Source of the DNA: Leucobacter musarum subsp. musarum
GTDB taxonomy: Bacteria > Actinomycetota > Actinomycetes > Actinomycetales > Microbacteriaceae
DNA: 64,000 nt
Direction of reading: 5' to 3'
Assembly (NCBI RefSeq): GCF_001273845.1
Contig: NZ_JHBW01000087.1
Span: forward strand, 62,001 to 126,000
Shown piece after piece: positions 8,772-18,290 of the stretch. The first letter of the stretch is position 1. Each line of letters starts with the position of its first letter. The translations under genes were made by a program, and so were the position numbers. The notes below the pieces were generated by a model, which was given only the letters and a program-made list of their open reading frames with translations, ran no database searches and had not been told where the DNA came from.

Positions 8772-8833
8772 GCGACACCGAGAATTGAGGCGCCGAGGGC
8801 CTCTGCGGCTCCAGGCTCACATCCGACGCGCGG

Positions 8834-8839
8834 TAGGCT
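8834..8839 (+). promoter_or_regulatory. leaderless promoter -10 of trpE
   Basis: TAGGCT, six bases (GACACG), then GTG at 8846. There is no leader peptide or attenuator in front of trpE, unlike the TrpB-like gene at the left end of the window. Confidence 0.6.
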
Positions 8840-8845
8840 GACACG

Positions 8846-10438
8846 GTGAGCTTGACGACCTCGCGCGCCGCGTTCGACGCCGCGCGCGCCTCCCACGCAG
8901 TGATTCCGGTGTGCCGCGAAGTGTTCGCCGACGCAGATACCCCGGTCGGCATCTACCGGAAGGTTGCGGGCTCGCGCCCAGGCACCTTTTTGCTGGAATC
9001 GGCCGAGCAGGGCGGCGTCTGGACGCGGTTCAGTTTCGTCGGCGCCGGCAGCTTCGGAGTGCTCGGTGAGCGCGGCGGTCGTGCCCACTGGTCGCCGGCC
9101 GACGGTGGTGAAGTATCGGAGGAGCGCCTGCTTCCCGGTGGCATCAGCGAGTTGGCGCCCGTCGAGGCGCTGAGTGCGGTCTACGAGCGCTGGAGGTCGC
9201 CGCAGGTCGAGGGTTTGCCGCCGCTCGCGAGCGGATTCGTCGGGTACCTCGGGTGGGAGACGGTGCGCCAGTTCGAGAAGCTCGAGCACGGCCCCGTCGA
9301 CGGGCCAGGCCTGCCGACGCAGGGGCTCAGTTTCGTCTCCGAGCTCGTCGTCATCGACCATCGTGAGGGGAGCGTTGTACTGCTCGCCAACGTGCTGCAC
9401 GATGCTGCGCTCGGCGATCCCGCACCGTCAGAAGCGAACGACGACCGTGCGCTCGCCGATGCACAGTGGGCGGACGCGCAGGCGAGACTCGACGCGCTGC
9501 AGCACGCGCTCGCCGCTCCTGAAGCTTCCCCGTTGAACTCCGTAGACCGTGATGCGGCCCCCGACCCGAAGCGTCTCACGTCGACACCGGAGTACGTCGC
9601 GGCAGTCGAAGCCGCGAAGCAATACATCGTCGACGGCGACATCTTCCAGGTGGTGCCCTCGCAACGATTCGACCAGCCGTGCACCGCAGCCCCTCTCGAC
9701 GTCTACCGAGTATTGCGCCATCTCAATCCGAGCCCGTACCTCTACCTGCTGCAGCTTGAAGACGCCGCAGGGCATCCGTTCGCGGTTGTCGGTTCGAGCC
9801 CTGAGGCCCTCGTGACGGTGCAGGAGGACGGTCACGTCATGACGCACCCGATCGCCGGCTCCCGGCCGCGCGGAGCCTCGGTCGAAGAGGATCAGCAGCA
9901 TGAGCGCGATCTCCTCGCCGATGCCAAGGAGCGCGCAGAGCACCTCATGCTCGTCGACCTGGCGCGCAACGATCTGCTCAGAGTGTGCGAACCTTCGTCG
10001 GTTGAGGTGACCGAGTTCATGCGCATCGAACGGTTCAGCCACATCATGCACATCGTGTCGAGCGTCGAAGGCCGAGCGCGCTCGGGTCAGAACCCGATCG
10101 ATGTATTCCGCGCCACCTTCCCCGCGGGCACGCTCTCGGGCGCCCCCAAGCCGCGTGCACTGCAGATCATCGATGAGCTTGAGCCCGTGCAGCGCGGAGT
10201 CTACGGCGGCGTCGTCGGATACTTCGGGCTGGGTGGAGCCGCGGATCTCGCGATCGCGATCCGCACGGCAACGATCAAGGACGGCGTCGCGATGGTGCAG
10301 GCCGGTGCCGGAGTGGTCGCCGACTCGGTACCCGAGACCGAGGACGCCGAGTGCCGCAGCAAGGCCGCGGCGCCGCTGCGGGCGATCGCCATTGCGAACA
10401 CGCTGCACGCGCTGGGGGAGGCCCACGATGCGGCCTAA
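8846..10438 (+). CDS. trpE: Anthranilate synthase component I
   Basis: TrpE makes anthranilate from chorismate with ammonia from TrpG. The 530-residue product has the feedback-site motif LLES (about 48-51), where tryptophan binds in this family, followed by WTRFSFVGA. The chorismate-binding domain carries YIVDGDIFQVVPSQRF, DLARNDLLRVC, FRATFPAGTLSGAPKPRA (about 419-436) and GGVVGYFGLGG. No trpG or trpD follows, so the glutaminase must be encoded elsewhere. Its stop overlaps the next gene by 11 bases. Confidence 0.96.
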   Translation: MSLTTSRAAFDAARASHAVIPVCREVFADADTPVGIYRKVAGSRPGTFLLESAEQGGVWTRFSFVGAGSFGVLGERGGRAHWSPADGGEVSEERLLPGGISELAPVEALSAVYERWRSPQVEGLPPLASGFVGYLGWETVRQFEKLEHGPVDGPGLPTQGLSFVSELVVIDHREGSVVLLANVLHDAALGDPAPSEANDDRALADAQWADAQARLDALQHALAAPEASPLNSVDRDAAPDPKRLTSTPEYVAAVEAAKQYIVDGDIFQVVPSQRFDQPCTAAPLDVYRVLRHLNPSPYLYLLQLEDAAGHPFAVVGSSPEALVTVQEDGHVMTHPIAGSRPRGASVEEDQQHERDLLADAKERAEHLMLVDLARNDLLRVCEPSSVEVTEFMRIERFSHIMHIVSSVEGRARSGQNPIDVFRATFPAGTLSGAPKPRALQIIDELEPVQRGVYGGVVGYFGLGGAADLAIAIRTATIKDGVAMVQAGAGVVADSVPETEDAECRSKAAAPLRAIAIANTLHALGEAHDAA

Positions 10439-11102
10439 GCTGTTGACCATCACCGGGCTGGCCGCGGCCGGTGCGCTTGCACTGCTTGCCGGATCGCAGA
10501 CCTGGATCTCATTCATGCTCGATGGCACCCACAGCCTCGAAACCGTCGCCGGGCATGATGTGAACTCCGCGGTATCGCCCATTGCTATCGCAATCTTCGC
10601 CGCAGCGCTGGCCCTCACGATAGCCGGCCGGGTGTTCCGGCGGGTGCTGGGTGCACTGATCGTCTTGCTCGGAGCGGGCCTCGCCGCGCTCACCATCAGC
10701 GTCATTGCGCAGCCGCTCGAGGCGATCGCGGGAACCATTACCTCACTCACGGGGATCACCGGGGCGAACACGACGTCACTGGTGGTGTGGAGCCAGCTTT
10801 CTGCCTGGGTGTGGGTGTGCGTCGCCGCCGGGGTGATCGCCGCACTGCTCGGGGTGACCGTCGTCGTCTGGGGCGGCCGATGGGTGACCGGTGGACGCAA
10901 GTACGATGCGTCGGCACCGGCGGTTGCGACTGCAGCAGGTCAACCGGATCGCATCTCCGACTGGGATGCCCTCTCCGGCGGTGACGACCCGAGCGACGAC
11001 GAAGAGCTCGATGCTGACCGCACCCCCGATACAGACGCGGAATCTGCGGCGGATGACGATGTCGCCGGGGAGGCGCCGAACGGTGCTTCTGATTTCCGCT
11101 AG
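10428..11102 (+). CDS. Trp-operon-associated membrane protein (TIGR02234 type)
   Basis: A 224-residue membrane protein with four hydrophobic segments (about 5-25, 44-64, 68-90 and 117-142) and an acidic, Asp/Glu-rich cytoplasmic tail of ~70 residues. Its position directly after trpE with an 11-base overlap, the TWISF segment after helix 1 and the four-helix layout fit the actinobacterial tryptophan-operon membrane protein family (TIGR02234). Its function is unknown; a role in aromatic amino acid movement has been guessed from location only. The start at 10428 is chosen because it is coupled to the trpE stop. Confidence 0.8.
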   Translation: MRPKLLTITGLAAAGALALLAGSQTWISFMLDGTHSLETVAGHDVNSAVSPIAIAIFAAALALTIAGRVFRRVLGALIVLLGAGLAALTISVIAQPLEAIAGTITSLTGITGANTTSLVVWSQLSAWVWVCVAAGVIAALLGVTVVVWGGRWVTGGRKYDASAPAVATAAGQPDRISDWDALSGGDDPSDDEELDADRTPDTDAESAADDDVAGEAPNGASDFR

Positions 11103-11136
11103 TCTGGAACCGTCGAATTCTGTTCAGAGGAGATTC

Positions 11137-11370
11137 ATGAGTACCCAGCACGGAGACCCCGGTCACGGCGATTCGCCCGCCGCATGGACGGCGGTCGTGG
11201 TGATGCTGCTCGGCATCGCTGCCGGCACCGTCTTCTTCTTCCTGCACAACGCACTGATGGTGTGGGTGTGCGTCGGCGTCGTCGTGGTGGGCGCATTGCT
11301 CGGGTGGGTTCTCTCCAAGGCCGGCTACGGCGTCAACGGGCCGAAGTTCACCCCTCCGGCGCACGACTGA
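11137..11370 (+). CDS. HGxxPAAW family small membrane protein
   Basis: A 77-residue protein with the family signature HGDSPAAW at residues 10-17 and two transmembrane helices (about 17-37 and 40-60). Small proteins of this family are common between the TIGR02234 protein and trpC in Actinobacteria; no function is known. AGAGGAG lies seven bases before the ATG. A TAGTCT hexamer at 11100-11105 could act as an internal -10. The stop is followed after one base by the trpC GTG. Confidence 0.85.
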   Translation: MSTQHGDPGHGDSPAAWTAVVVMLLGIAAGTVFFFLHNALMVWVCVGVVVVGALLGWVLSKAGYGVNGPKFTPPAHD

Positions 11371-11371
11371 C

Positions 11372-12142
11372 GTGCTCGAAGATCTCCTCGCAGGTTCGCT
11401 CGAAGACGCTGCGACTCGGAAACTGACGCGACCCTTCGCCGAGGTTGAGGCGGATGCGCTGGCCGCGCGACCTGCGCTCGACGCACTCGCCGCGCTGGCG
11501 CCGGCCGATCACATCAAGGTCATCGCCGAGGTGAAGCGCGCAAGCCCATCACGCGGCGATCTCGCCGATATTCCTGAACCTCAGGACCTGGCGACGCAGT
11601 ATGAAGCCGGTGGTGCCAGCGCGGTCAGCGTGCTGACGGAGGAGCGCAAGTTCAAGGGCTCGCTCGCCGACCTCGAAGCGGTGCGCAAATCGATCAGCAT
11701 TCCGGTGCTGCGCAAAGACTTCATCGGCGACGAGTACCAGGTACTCGAAGCGCGAGCAGCCGGCGCTGACCTCGTGTTGCTCATCGTCGCGGCACTTGAG
11801 CAGCCCCGACTCGAGCGTCTGCACGACCTTATTCGTGAACTGGGCATGACCCCGCTCGTCGAAGCGCACAGCGATACGGAAGTCGCCCGTGCGGTCGACC
11901 TCGGTGCACAGCTCATCGGGGTCAACGCCCGAGATCTCCGGACCTTCGAGCTCGACCGTGATTTGTTCGGCCGTGTGGCCGACCAGATACCTGCCGGAGT
12001 GACTCGGGTCGCGGAATCCGCGGTGCTCAACGTGTCCGATGTCGAGCACTACCGCTCAGCCGGTGCCGACGCGGTGCTCGTCGGCGAAGCGCTCGTGACG
12101 AGCGACCCCATCGCTACGCTGCAGTCATATCTCAGCGTCTGA
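11372..12142 (+). CDS. trpC: Indole-3-glycerol-phosphate synthase
   Basis: This enzyme converts carboxyphenylaminodeoxyribulose phosphate to indole-3-glycerol phosphate. The 256-residue TIM barrel has the catalytic [14 protein letters not shown] (about 50-63), [24 protein letters not shown] (about 111-122), [12 protein letters not shown] and ESAV. There is no fused TrpF domain. It begins with GTG one base after the previous stop, so it is probably translated by coupling. Confidence 0.96.
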   Translation: MLEDLLAGSLEDAATRKLTRPFAEVEADALAARPALDALAALAPADHIKVIAEVKRASPSRGDLADIPEPQDLATQYEAGGASAVSVLTEERKFKGSLADLEAVRKSISIPVLRKDFIGDEYQVLEARAAGADLVLLIVAALEQPRLERLHDLIRELGMTPLVEAHSDTEVARAVDLGAQLIGVNARDLRTFELDRDLFGRVADQIPAGVTRVAESAVLNVSDVEHYRSAGADAVLVGEALVTSDPIATLQSYLSV

Positions 12143-12162
12143 CTGAATCTGTAGAGGACACT

Positions 12163-13404
12163 GTGACCGATCAGAACCCGGCGACGACGAGTCTGCGCGA
12201 CCAGCACGGCCCATTCTTCGGAGAATTCGGCGGCCGGTACATGCCAGAGTCGCTCATCGCTGCCATCGACGAATTGACCGAGGCGTACGCCGCGGCCCAA
12301 GCAGATCCTGAGTTCCGCGCCGAACTCACGGAGCTGCTGCTCTCGTACGCGGGCCGCCCGTCTCCGATCACTGAGGTGCCCCGCTTCGCCGTGCATGCCG
12401 GAGGCGCACGCGTCTTCTTGAAGCGCGAAGACCTCAACCACACTGGCTCGCACAAGATCAATAACGTGCTCGGACAGGCGCTCCTTACGAAGCGCCTCGG
12501 CAAGACCCGCGTCATCGCGGAGACCGGGGCGGGGCAGCACGGGGTGGCCACGGCCACGGCGGCTGCGCTGTTCGGTCTCGAATGCACGATCTATATGGGC
12601 GAGGTCGATACCGAGCGTCAGGCGCTCAACGTCGCTCGCATGCGGCTGCTCGGCGCCGAGGTCATCCCGGTGCGCACCGGATCGCGCACGCTGAAAGACG
12701 CGATCAACGAGGCGTATCGCGATTGGGTCGCGAGCGTCGATCGCACCAACTACATCTTCGGTACGGCAGCGGGCCCGCACCCGTTCCCCGCGATGGTGCG
12801 CGACTTCCAGAAGATCATTTCCGAGGAGGCTCGCGCGCAGCTGCTCGAGCGCGTCGGTCGTCTTCCCGATGCGGTCGTCGCGTGCGTGGGCGGCGGATCG
12901 AACGCAATTGGTATGTTCGATGCGTTCCTCGACGACGCCGATGTTCGCTTGTATGGCGTTGAAGCAGCTGGAGACGGCGTCGATACCGAACAGCACGCCG
13001 CATCGATCGAACGCGGTCGACCCGGAATTTTGCACGGTGCGCGGACGTATGTGCTGCAGGACGCGGATGGGCAGACCATCAAGTCGCATTCGATCTCTGC
13101 CGGCCTGGACTATCCCGGTGTCGGGCCGGAGCACGCGTGGCTCGCCGACATCGGTCGTGCCGAGTACATTCCGGCGACCGACGACGAAGCGATGCAGGCG
13201 CTGCGGCTCCTGAGCCGCACCGAGGGCATCATCCCCGCAATCGAGTCGGCGCACGCACTCGCCGGCGCGCAGCGCATTGGCGCGGAGCTGGGCGAGGGCG
13301 GCATCGTCTTGGTCAGTCTTTCCGGGCGCGGCGATAAGGATATGGCGACGGCTGGCCGATACTTCGGTCTTCTCGACGAAAACGGACCGGAGGTCGACGG
13401 ATGA
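12163..13404 (+). CDS. trpB: Tryptophan synthase beta chain
   Basis: TrpB joins indole and serine to make tryptophan and works in a complex with TrpA. It has 413 residues. The PLP lysine is Lys98 in HTGSHKINN, followed by [14 protein letters not shown] and the phosphate-binding loop GGGSNAIG (about 243). The N-terminus [14 protein letters not shown] is typical of TrpB1, the TrpA-dependent type. It starts with GTG, preceded by GAGGA. It is directly coupled to trpA and is a paralogue of the gene at 1-180. Confidence 0.97.
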   Translation: MTDQNPATTSLRDQHGPFFGEFGGRYMPESLIAAIDELTEAYAAAQADPEFRAELTELLLSYAGRPSPITEVPRFAVHAGGARVFLKREDLNHTGSHKINNVLGQALLTKRLGKTRVIAETGAGQHGVATATAAALFGLECTIYMGEVDTERQALNVARMRLLGAEVIPVRTGSRTLKDAINEAYRDWVASVDRTNYIFGTAAGPHPFPAMVRDFQKIISEEARAQLLERVGRLPDAVVACVGGGSNAIGMFDAFLDDADVRLYGVEAAGDGVDTEQHAASIERGRPGILHGARTYVLQDADGQTIKSHSISAGLDYPGVGPEHAWLADIGRAEYIPATDDEAMQALRLLSRTEGIIPAIESAHALAGAQRIGAELGEGGIVLVSLSGRGDKDMATAGRYFGLLDENGPEVDG

Positions 13405-14195
13405 GCGCGGCGGAATCACAGGTCGCGCGCGCGATTCGCGCGGCGCAGCAAGATCGCCGCGGAGCCTTGATCGGCTATCTTCCCGTCGGCTTCCCCGATC
13501 TCGACACGAGCATCGATGCGGCGATCGCCATGGCACGCAGTGGAGCTGATGTGCTTGAGTTGGGTGTCCCATACTCCGATCCGGTGATGGACGGAGCGGT
13601 GATTCAAGAGGCGACGCAGACGGCGCTCGCTGAAGGATTCCGTCTCTCGGACGTCTTCGAGGCCGTTCGGCGCATTCGTGAAGCGGTGGACACTCCGGTA
13701 CTCGTCATGACGTACTGGAACCCAGTGCTGCAATACGGTGTGGATCGTTTTGCGCGGGAGTTGGCCGCTGCGGGTGGCGCCGGGCTGATCACGCCCGACA
13801 TCACTCCGGATTCCGCGTCAGACTGGATCGCGGCGAGCGAGGCGCACGGGCTCGATCGCGTCTTTCTTGCCGCACCGAGCTCGACCGATGCGCGTCTCGC
13901 GCTCGTCGGCGACTCGAGCCGTGGATTCGTGTACACCGTGTCGACCATGGGCATCACGGGTGAGCGCGCCCAGCTCGATGCGGCGGCTCGCGGGCTGACC
14001 CAGCGACTGCGCGAACAGGGTGCAGAGATCGCCTGTGTCGGAATCGGCATTTCCACCGCCGAGCAGGTTGCCGCGGCACTCGACTACGCCGACGGTGCGA
14101 TCGTCGGAACAGCGTTCGTTCGCGCGCTGCGCGACGGCGGCGTGGCGCAGCTCGCCGACACGGTGCGCAGTATCGCGGCGGGTACCGCGCGGTAA
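13401..14195 (+). CDS. trpA: Tryptophan synthase alpha chain
   Basis: TrpA cleaves indole-3-glycerol phosphate to indole, which is channelled to TrpB. The 264-residue TIM barrel has the catalytic Glu53 and Asp64 in [14 protein letters not shown]. It also has the loop [17 protein letters not shown] and the phosphate-binding [10 protein letters not shown]. It overlaps trpB by four bases (ATGA). Confidence 0.97.
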   Translation: MSAAESQVARAIRAAQQDRRGALIGYLPVGFPDLDTSIDAAIAMARSGADVLELGVPYSDPVMDGAVIQEATQTALAEGFRLSDVFEAVRRIREAVDTPVLVMTYWNPVLQYGVDRFARELAAAGGAGLITPDITPDSASDWIAASEAHGLDRVFLAAPSSTDARLALVGDSSRGFVYTVSTMGITGERAQLDAAARGLTQRLREQGAEIACVGIGISTAEQVAAALDYADGAIVGTAFVRALRDGGVAQLADTVRSIAAGTAR

Positions 14196-14198
14196 GAT
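14193..14198 (+). promoter_or_regulatory. possible -10 of lgt
   Basis: TAAGAT overlaps the trpA stop codon and would give a leader of about 75 bases before lgt. No clear -35 is visible. Confidence 0.35.
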
Positions 14199-14278
14199 TG
14201 ACCCGTCTTCCGCACGGCGATTCCGCGCGGTTTCCATCGAAGTCCCGCGGCAGCGCGCCGCGATCGAAAGAGGAGTGA

Positions 14279-15298
14279 ATGATTCTCCCGTTGAGCATTC
14301 CGAGCCCAGAACTGCAGTATCTGCAGATCGGGCCGCTGCGGATCTACTTCTACGCACTCTGCATCATTCTGGGGATCATCATCGCCGGGATCTGGACTGC
14401 CCGTCGCCTCGGTCAGCGCGGAGGTGAACGCGGCGCAGTCTTCGATTTCCTCGTCTGGTCACTGGTCCTCGGCATCATCGGCGCGCGTTTGTACCACGTG
14501 GTGACGCACTGGGGCGACTACTTCGGCGCAGGCAAGAACCCGCTCGAAATCTTTGCCTTCTGGAACGGCGGCATCGCCATCTTCGGTGCGCTGATCGGCG
14601 GGGCCATCGGCGTACTGATTGCCTCGCGCATCACCGGAATCCGATTCTGGTCGTTCGCTGACGCACTGGTACCGGGTCTGCTCATCGCGCAAGCGGTGGG
14701 TCGTGTAGGCAACTACTTCAACCATGAGCTGTTCGGCGGACCGACCACGTTGCCCTGGGGGCTGGAGATTGAGGCGAGCAACGCTGCGTTCCCCATCGGA
14801 CTGCCGGAGGGGACCCTGTTCCACCCGACGTTCATCTACGAGGCGATCTGGAACCTGCTCGGTGTCGTCGTGCTGCTCGCGATTGAGCGCAAGTGGCGTC
14901 CGCGCTGGGGCACCTTCTTCGCGCTGTATCTCATCTGGTACGGCATCGGCCGCTCGTTCACCGAGTCGCTCCGCGTGGACCCGAGCCTGCTCTTCCTGGG
15001 CATCCGCACCAACGTCCTTGCCGCACTGATCGCCATCCTCGTCGGGGTCATCCTCTTCATCGTGCGCCGTCAGCGTCACGTCGGTATCGAGAACACGGTG
15101 TACTTGCCCGGGCGTCGAAACCCGAGCGACACGGTGCTTCAGGACACGGCGAACGCCGACGAGTTCTATCACATCATCGATCGAGGAGACGCGAGCGAAC
15201 GCGACGCTGCGGAAGCGGTCGACACCCCATCTGACGCCGAAGACGTCGTCGAGGCCGCTCCGGTAGCCGAGACGGACGCCCCCGGTAAGACCCACTAA
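14279..15298 (+). CDS. lgt: Prolipoprotein diacylglyceryl transferase
   Basis: Lgt transfers diacylglycerol from phosphatidylglycerol to the lipobox Cys of prolipoproteins; several lipoproteins are encoded in this window. The 339-residue protein has seven hydrophobic helices and the Lgt signature GRVGNYFNHELFG (about 141-153), with IGARLYHV earlier. The C-terminal ~60 residues are an acidic, hydrophilic tail longer than the core family. AAAGAGGAG precedes the ATG. Confidence 0.95.
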   Translation: MILPLSIPSPELQYLQIGPLRIYFYALCIILGIIIAGIWTARRLGQRGGERGAVFDFLVWSLVLGIIGARLYHVVTHWGDYFGAGKNPLEIFAFWNGGIAIFGALIGGAIGVLIASRITGIRFWSFADALVPGLLIAQAVGRVGNYFNHELFGGPTTLPWGLEIEASNAAFPIGLPEGTLFHPTFIYEAIWNLLGVVVLLAIERKWRPRWGTFFALYLIWYGIGRSFTESLRVDPSLLFLGIRTNVLAALIAILVGVILFIVRRQRHVGIENTVYLPGRRNPSDTVLQDTANADEFYHIIDRGDASERDAAEAVDTPSDAEDVVEAAPVAETDAPGKTH

Positions 15299-15315
15299 CC
15301 GAAGGAGACCGCTGC

Positions 15316-16770
15316 ATGCGTCACGCCAAGATCGTCGCCACCTGGGGCCCCGCTGTTTCCAGTTACGACCACACGCTCGCGCTGATCCAGGCCGGCGTGA
15401 ATGTGGCTCGCCTGAACATGTCCCATGGCACCTACAACGTGCACGAGGGCATCTATCGCAATATCCGTCGCGCCGAGGCCGAGGTGCAGCGTCCCATCGC
15501 AGTGCTCGCCGACTTGCAGGGGCCGAAGATTCGCCTCGGTGTGTTCGCCGATGGTCCGTACGAGCTCGAGGTCGGCGACGAATTCGCAATCACGACCCGA
15601 GAGATCGTGGGCGACCGAACGATCTGCGGAACGACGCACAAGGGACTTCCCGGAGATGTGCGCCCCGGAGATCCGTTGCTCGTCGACGACGGCAAGGTCG
15701 CTCTGCGCGCGGTGAAAGTGACGGAAGACACGGTGTATACGACCGTTGAGATTCCGGGCAAGGTGTCGAACAACAAGGGCATCAATCTGCCGGGCGTGGC
15801 CGTCAACGTTCCGGCGCTCTCGGACAAGGACGAAGAAGATCTGCGTTGGGCGCTCGCGCTGGGCGTCGACTACATCGCACTGTCGTTCGTGCGTGACGCC
15901 GCCGACATCACGCGCGTGCACGAGATCATGGACGAAGCCGGCGTGCGTCTGCCCGTGATCGCCAAGATCGAGAAGCCGCAGGCGGTCGAGCATCTCGAAG
16001 AGATCGTCGCAGCTTTCGACGGCATCATGGTGGCACGTGGCGATCTCGGAGTCGAGCTGCCGCTTGAGCAGGTGCCGTTGGTGCAGGCTGAAGCGGTGTC
16101 GATCGCGCGACGCAATGCGAAGCCGGTCATCGTGGCCACCCAGGTGCTCGAGTCGATGATCGAGAACCCGCGCCCCACCCGAGCTGAAGCCTCCGACTGC
16201 GCGAACGCCGTTCTCGACGGTGCCGACGCGGTGATGCTTTCGGGCGAGACCAGCGTCGGCGCGTACCCGGTGCAGGCTGTCGCGACGATGGCTCGAATCA
16301 TCGAGGCCACGGAGGATCACGCGCTCGGCCGCATCGAACCTCTCGGGAGCGCTCCCCGCACCCAGGGCGGTGCGCTCACCCTTGCAGCTTCTGAGGTCGC
16401 TGATTTCATCGGAGCCCGCTTCATCTGCGTCTTCACGGAGTCCGGTGACACTGTGCGTCGCATGTCGCGATTGCGCCGACCGATTCCGATCGTCGGCTTC
16501 ACCCCTGACGCCGGGACGCGTCGTCGCATGGAGCTGACCTGGGGTGCGCAGAGCTATGAGGTGCCCCGTGTCGGCAGCACCGATGAGATGTTCGAGCAGG
16601 TCGACAAGGTGTTGCTCGAGCACTCTCGCGCGGAGCTCGGCGAGAAGGTCTTGATCATTGCCGGATCGCCTCCCGGAGTGGTCGGCACGACGAACACGCT
16701 GCGCATTCATCGCATGGGTGAATCGACGGGGCTATTGCCTGAGGCCGGTCCGCGTACGTTCGGCAACTAG
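15316..16770 (+). CDS. pyk: Pyruvate kinase
   Basis: This enzyme makes pyruvate and ATP from phosphoenolpyruvate. The 484-residue protein has TWGPAVSS at the start, ARLNMSHG, LADLQGPKIRLG and the catalytic KIEKPQA (about 215-221). It also has the metal-binding MVARGDLGVELP and SGETSVGAYP. The C-terminal allosteric domain is complete. AAGGAG lies seven bases before the ATG. It follows lgt closely, as in other Microbacteriaceae. Confidence 0.96.
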   Translation: MRHAKIVATWGPAVSSYDHTLALIQAGVNVARLNMSHGTYNVHEGIYRNIRRAEAEVQRPIAVLADLQGPKIRLGVFADGPYELEVGDEFAITTREIVGDRTICGTTHKGLPGDVRPGDPLLVDDGKVALRAVKVTEDTVYTTVEIPGKVSNNKGINLPGVAVNVPALSDKDEEDLRWALALGVDYIALSFVRDAADITRVHEIMDEAGVRLPVIAKIEKPQAVEHLEEIVAAFDGIMVARGDLGVELPLEQVPLVQAEAVSIARRNAKPVIVATQVLESMIENPRPTRAEASDCANAVLDGADAVMLSGETSVGAYPVQAVATMARIIEATEDHALGRIEPLGSAPRTQGGALTLAASEVADFIGARFICVFTESGDTVRRMSRLRRPIPIVGFTPDAGTRRRMELTWGAQSYEVPRVGSTDEMFEQVDKVLLEHSRAELGEKVLIIAGSPPGVVGTTNTLRIHRMGESTGLLPEAGPRTFGN

Positions 16771-16837
16771 CCCGTTCGCATGCGCGCGACGCGCCCACCG
16801 GGGCCGCGTCGCGCGCAACCTTCGCCTGTCTGTGCGC

Positions 16838-16843
16838 TAGGCT
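16838..16843 (+). promoter_or_regulatory. -10 box of the tRNA-Leu gene
   Basis: TAGGCT ends ten bases before the mature tRNA 5' end, so transcription would start 3-4 bases upstream of it, leaving almost no 5' leader for RNase P. Confidence 0.5.
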
Positions 16844-16853
16844 GGTGGAGTTC

Positions 16854-16935
16854 GCCGAATTGGTGGAATTGGCAGACACGGCGCACTCAAAATGCGTTGC
16901 CGAAAGGCGTGCGGGTTCAAGTCCCGCATTCGGCA
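16854..16935 (+). tRNA. tRNA-Leu (anticodon CAA)
   Basis: The cloverleaf closes with acceptor stem GCCGAAT / ATTCGGC. The anticodon stem GCGCA / TGCGT carries the loop CTCAAAA, giving anticodon CAA for UUG codons. It has the long variable arm of a class II tRNA (TGCCGAAAGGCG) and T-arm GCGGG-TTCAAGT-CCCGC. CCA is not encoded. Confidence 0.95.
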
Positions 16936-16943
16936 CGAACTCG

Positions 16944-16982
16944 ATGCCCCGCTGCAGTGACTCACGTCACGCAGCGGGGCAT
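16944..16982 (+). terminator. hairpin after tRNA-Leu
   Basis: ATGCCCCGCTGC pairs perfectly with GCAGCGGGGCAT, and the loop can extend with GTGAC / GTCAC. There is no T-run after it. The outer stem shares ATGCCCCGC / GCGGGGCAT with the terminator after tRNA-Ala at 35991. Confidence 0.65.
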
Positions 16983-17053
16983 CTGTGCGTGTGGGCCTCG
17001 GTGCGAACGCTCGAATTCAAGCTGCTTTTCGGAATTCCGCAGTATGAATGTCG

Positions 17054-17059
17054 TAAGCT
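17054..17059 (+). promoter_or_regulatory. leaderless promoter -10 of the ANTAR regulator
   Basis: TAAGCT, six bases (GGACGG), then GTG at 17066. Confidence 0.55.
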
Positions 17060-17065
17060 GGACGG

Positions 17066-17674
17066 GTGAATGACCAGAGCACTGCACCGAGCGCTCCGCG
17101 ACGCGTTGTCGTTGCGGAAGACGAATCCCTGATCCGTCTCGACATCGTCGAGACCCTGCGCGATAACGGTTTCGAGGTGGTCGGCGAGGCCGGTGATGGC
17201 GAGACCGCCGTCAAGCTCGTCGAGGAGCTGCGCCCGGATCTCGTGGTCATGGATGTGAAGATGCCGCAGCTCGATGGCATCTCCGCAGCAGAGCGCATCA
17301 ATAAGACGCACATGGCCCCGGTTGTGCTGCTCACTGCGTTCAGCCAGCGGGAGCTGGTGGAGCGCGCAAGCGAAGCCGGTGCGCTCGCCTATGTCGTGAA
17401 GCCGTTCACCCCGGCCGACCTGATCCCCGCGATTGAGATCGCCCTGTCGCGATTCCAGCAGATTGTGGCGCTCGAAAGCGAAGTCGCCGATCTCGCTGAG
17501 CGTTTCGAGACCCGCAAGCTCGTGGATCGCGCCAAGGGCATCTTGAACGACAAGATGGGCCTGAGCGAGCCCGAGGCGTTCCGCTGGATTCAGAAGGCGT
17601 CGATGGATCGTCGTCTGACCATGCAAGATGTCGCCAAGACGATCATCGATCAGCTCGGGCAGAAGAAGGAGTAA
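17066..17674 (+). CDS. pdtaR: ANTAR-domain response regulator (PdtaR-like)
   Basis: A 202-residue two-domain regulator. The receiver domain (about 12-130) has the acidic pair ED after VVVAE, the phospho-acceptor Asp63 in LVVMDVKMP, the switch Thr in LLTAFS and Lys112 in YVVKPF. The C-terminal ~60 residues, starting FETRKLVDRAKGILNDKMGLSEPEAFRWIQ, are an ANTAR domain, which binds paired RNA hairpins and prevents transcription termination. It corresponds to mycobacterial PdtaR (Rv1626 type). Its sensor kinase PdtaS is not in the window. It ends at a strong bidirectional terminator. Confidence 0.9.
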   Translation: MNDQSTAPSAPRRVVVAEDESLIRLDIVETLRDNGFEVVGEAGDGETAVKLVEELRPDLVVMDVKMPQLDGISAAERINKTHMAPVVLLTAFSQRELVERASEAGALAYVVKPFTPADLIPAIEIALSRFQQIVALESEVADLAERFETRKLVDRAKGILNDKMGLSEPEAFRWIQKASMDRRLTMQDVAKTIIDQLGQKKE

Positions 17675-17702
17675 TCTGTCGCCGTCGAGTTCGACCGCGA
17701 AT

Positions 17703-17748
17703 ACAGGAAGGCCCCGGCCCGCGAATGCGGGTTCCGGGGCCTTCCTGT
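17703..17748. terminator. bidirectional terminator
   Basis: Fifteen bases (ACAGGAAGGCCCCGG) pair perfectly with CCGGGGCCTTCCTGT around a GC-rich loop that itself pairs. It lies between the convergent ANTAR regulator and thioesterase genes. Confidence 0.8.
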
Positions 17749-17758
17749 GTGCCGGAGA

Positions 17759-18199
17759 CTAGTCGCGCTGCTGCTTGTAAAAATTGGTGATGCGCACCGT
17801 GGAGCAACGGCTGCCGTGTTCGTCGGTGATCACGATCTCGTGGACCGCAATGCTGCGCCCCAGCTTGATCGGAGTGCACACGCCGGTGACCAGGCCAGAC
17901 GTCGCCGAGCCGGTGTGCGTCGCGTTGATGTCGACGCCGACCGCGACATACCCCTCAGGGGCGACGAGATTCGCATGCATGGATCCGAGCGATTCTCCGA
18001 GCACCACATACGCGCCGCCGTGCAGGAGGCCGATCGGTTGCGTATTGCCCGCGACCGGCATGGTCGCGACCGCGCGGTCACGGGTGAATTCGATGGCTTC
18101 GATGCCCATGCGATCGGCAAGGGCACCCATACCGCGTTCGCGGATGTAGGCGAGACCATCGATCGGTGCGGCGTCTGCGTGTGCGGGGGAGTCAGTCAT
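17759..18199 (-). CDS. Hotdog-fold thioesterase (PaaI/YdiI type)
   Basis: A 146-residue acyl-CoA thioesterase-like protein. The hotdog signature is QPIGLLHGGAYVVLGESLGS (about 65-84), with the catalytic-type Glu in the long helix, followed by VDINATHTGSA. The substrate cannot be told from sequence; the family includes phenylacetyl-CoA and 1,4-dihydroxy-2-naphthoyl-CoA thioesterases. The frame is open upstream to 18301, but AAAGG before the ATG at 18199 and the loss of conservation above it fix the start. It is divergent from polA. Confidence 0.85.
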   Translation of the reverse strand: MTDSPAHADAAPIDGLAYIRERGMGALADRMGIEAIEFTRDRAVATMPVAGNTQPIGLLHGGAYVVLGESLGSMHANLVAPEGYVAVGVDINATHTGSATSGLVTGVCTPIKLGRSIAVHEIVITDEHGSRCSTVRITNFYKQQRD

Positions 18200-18278
18200 G
18201 GGAACCTTTCGGAGACGATGTGACACGCGCGACTCGACCGTATCGGTGCACGCCCTGGGGAATGTCGGCGGCGGATTG

Positions 18279-18284
18279 TAGGCT
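18279..18284 (+). promoter_or_regulatory. leaderless promoter -10 of polA
   Basis: TAGGCT, six bases (GATGCC), then GTG at 18291. On the other strand TACAAT overlaps it and may be the -10 of the thioesterase gene. Confidence 0.6.
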
Positions 18285-18290
18285 GATGCC

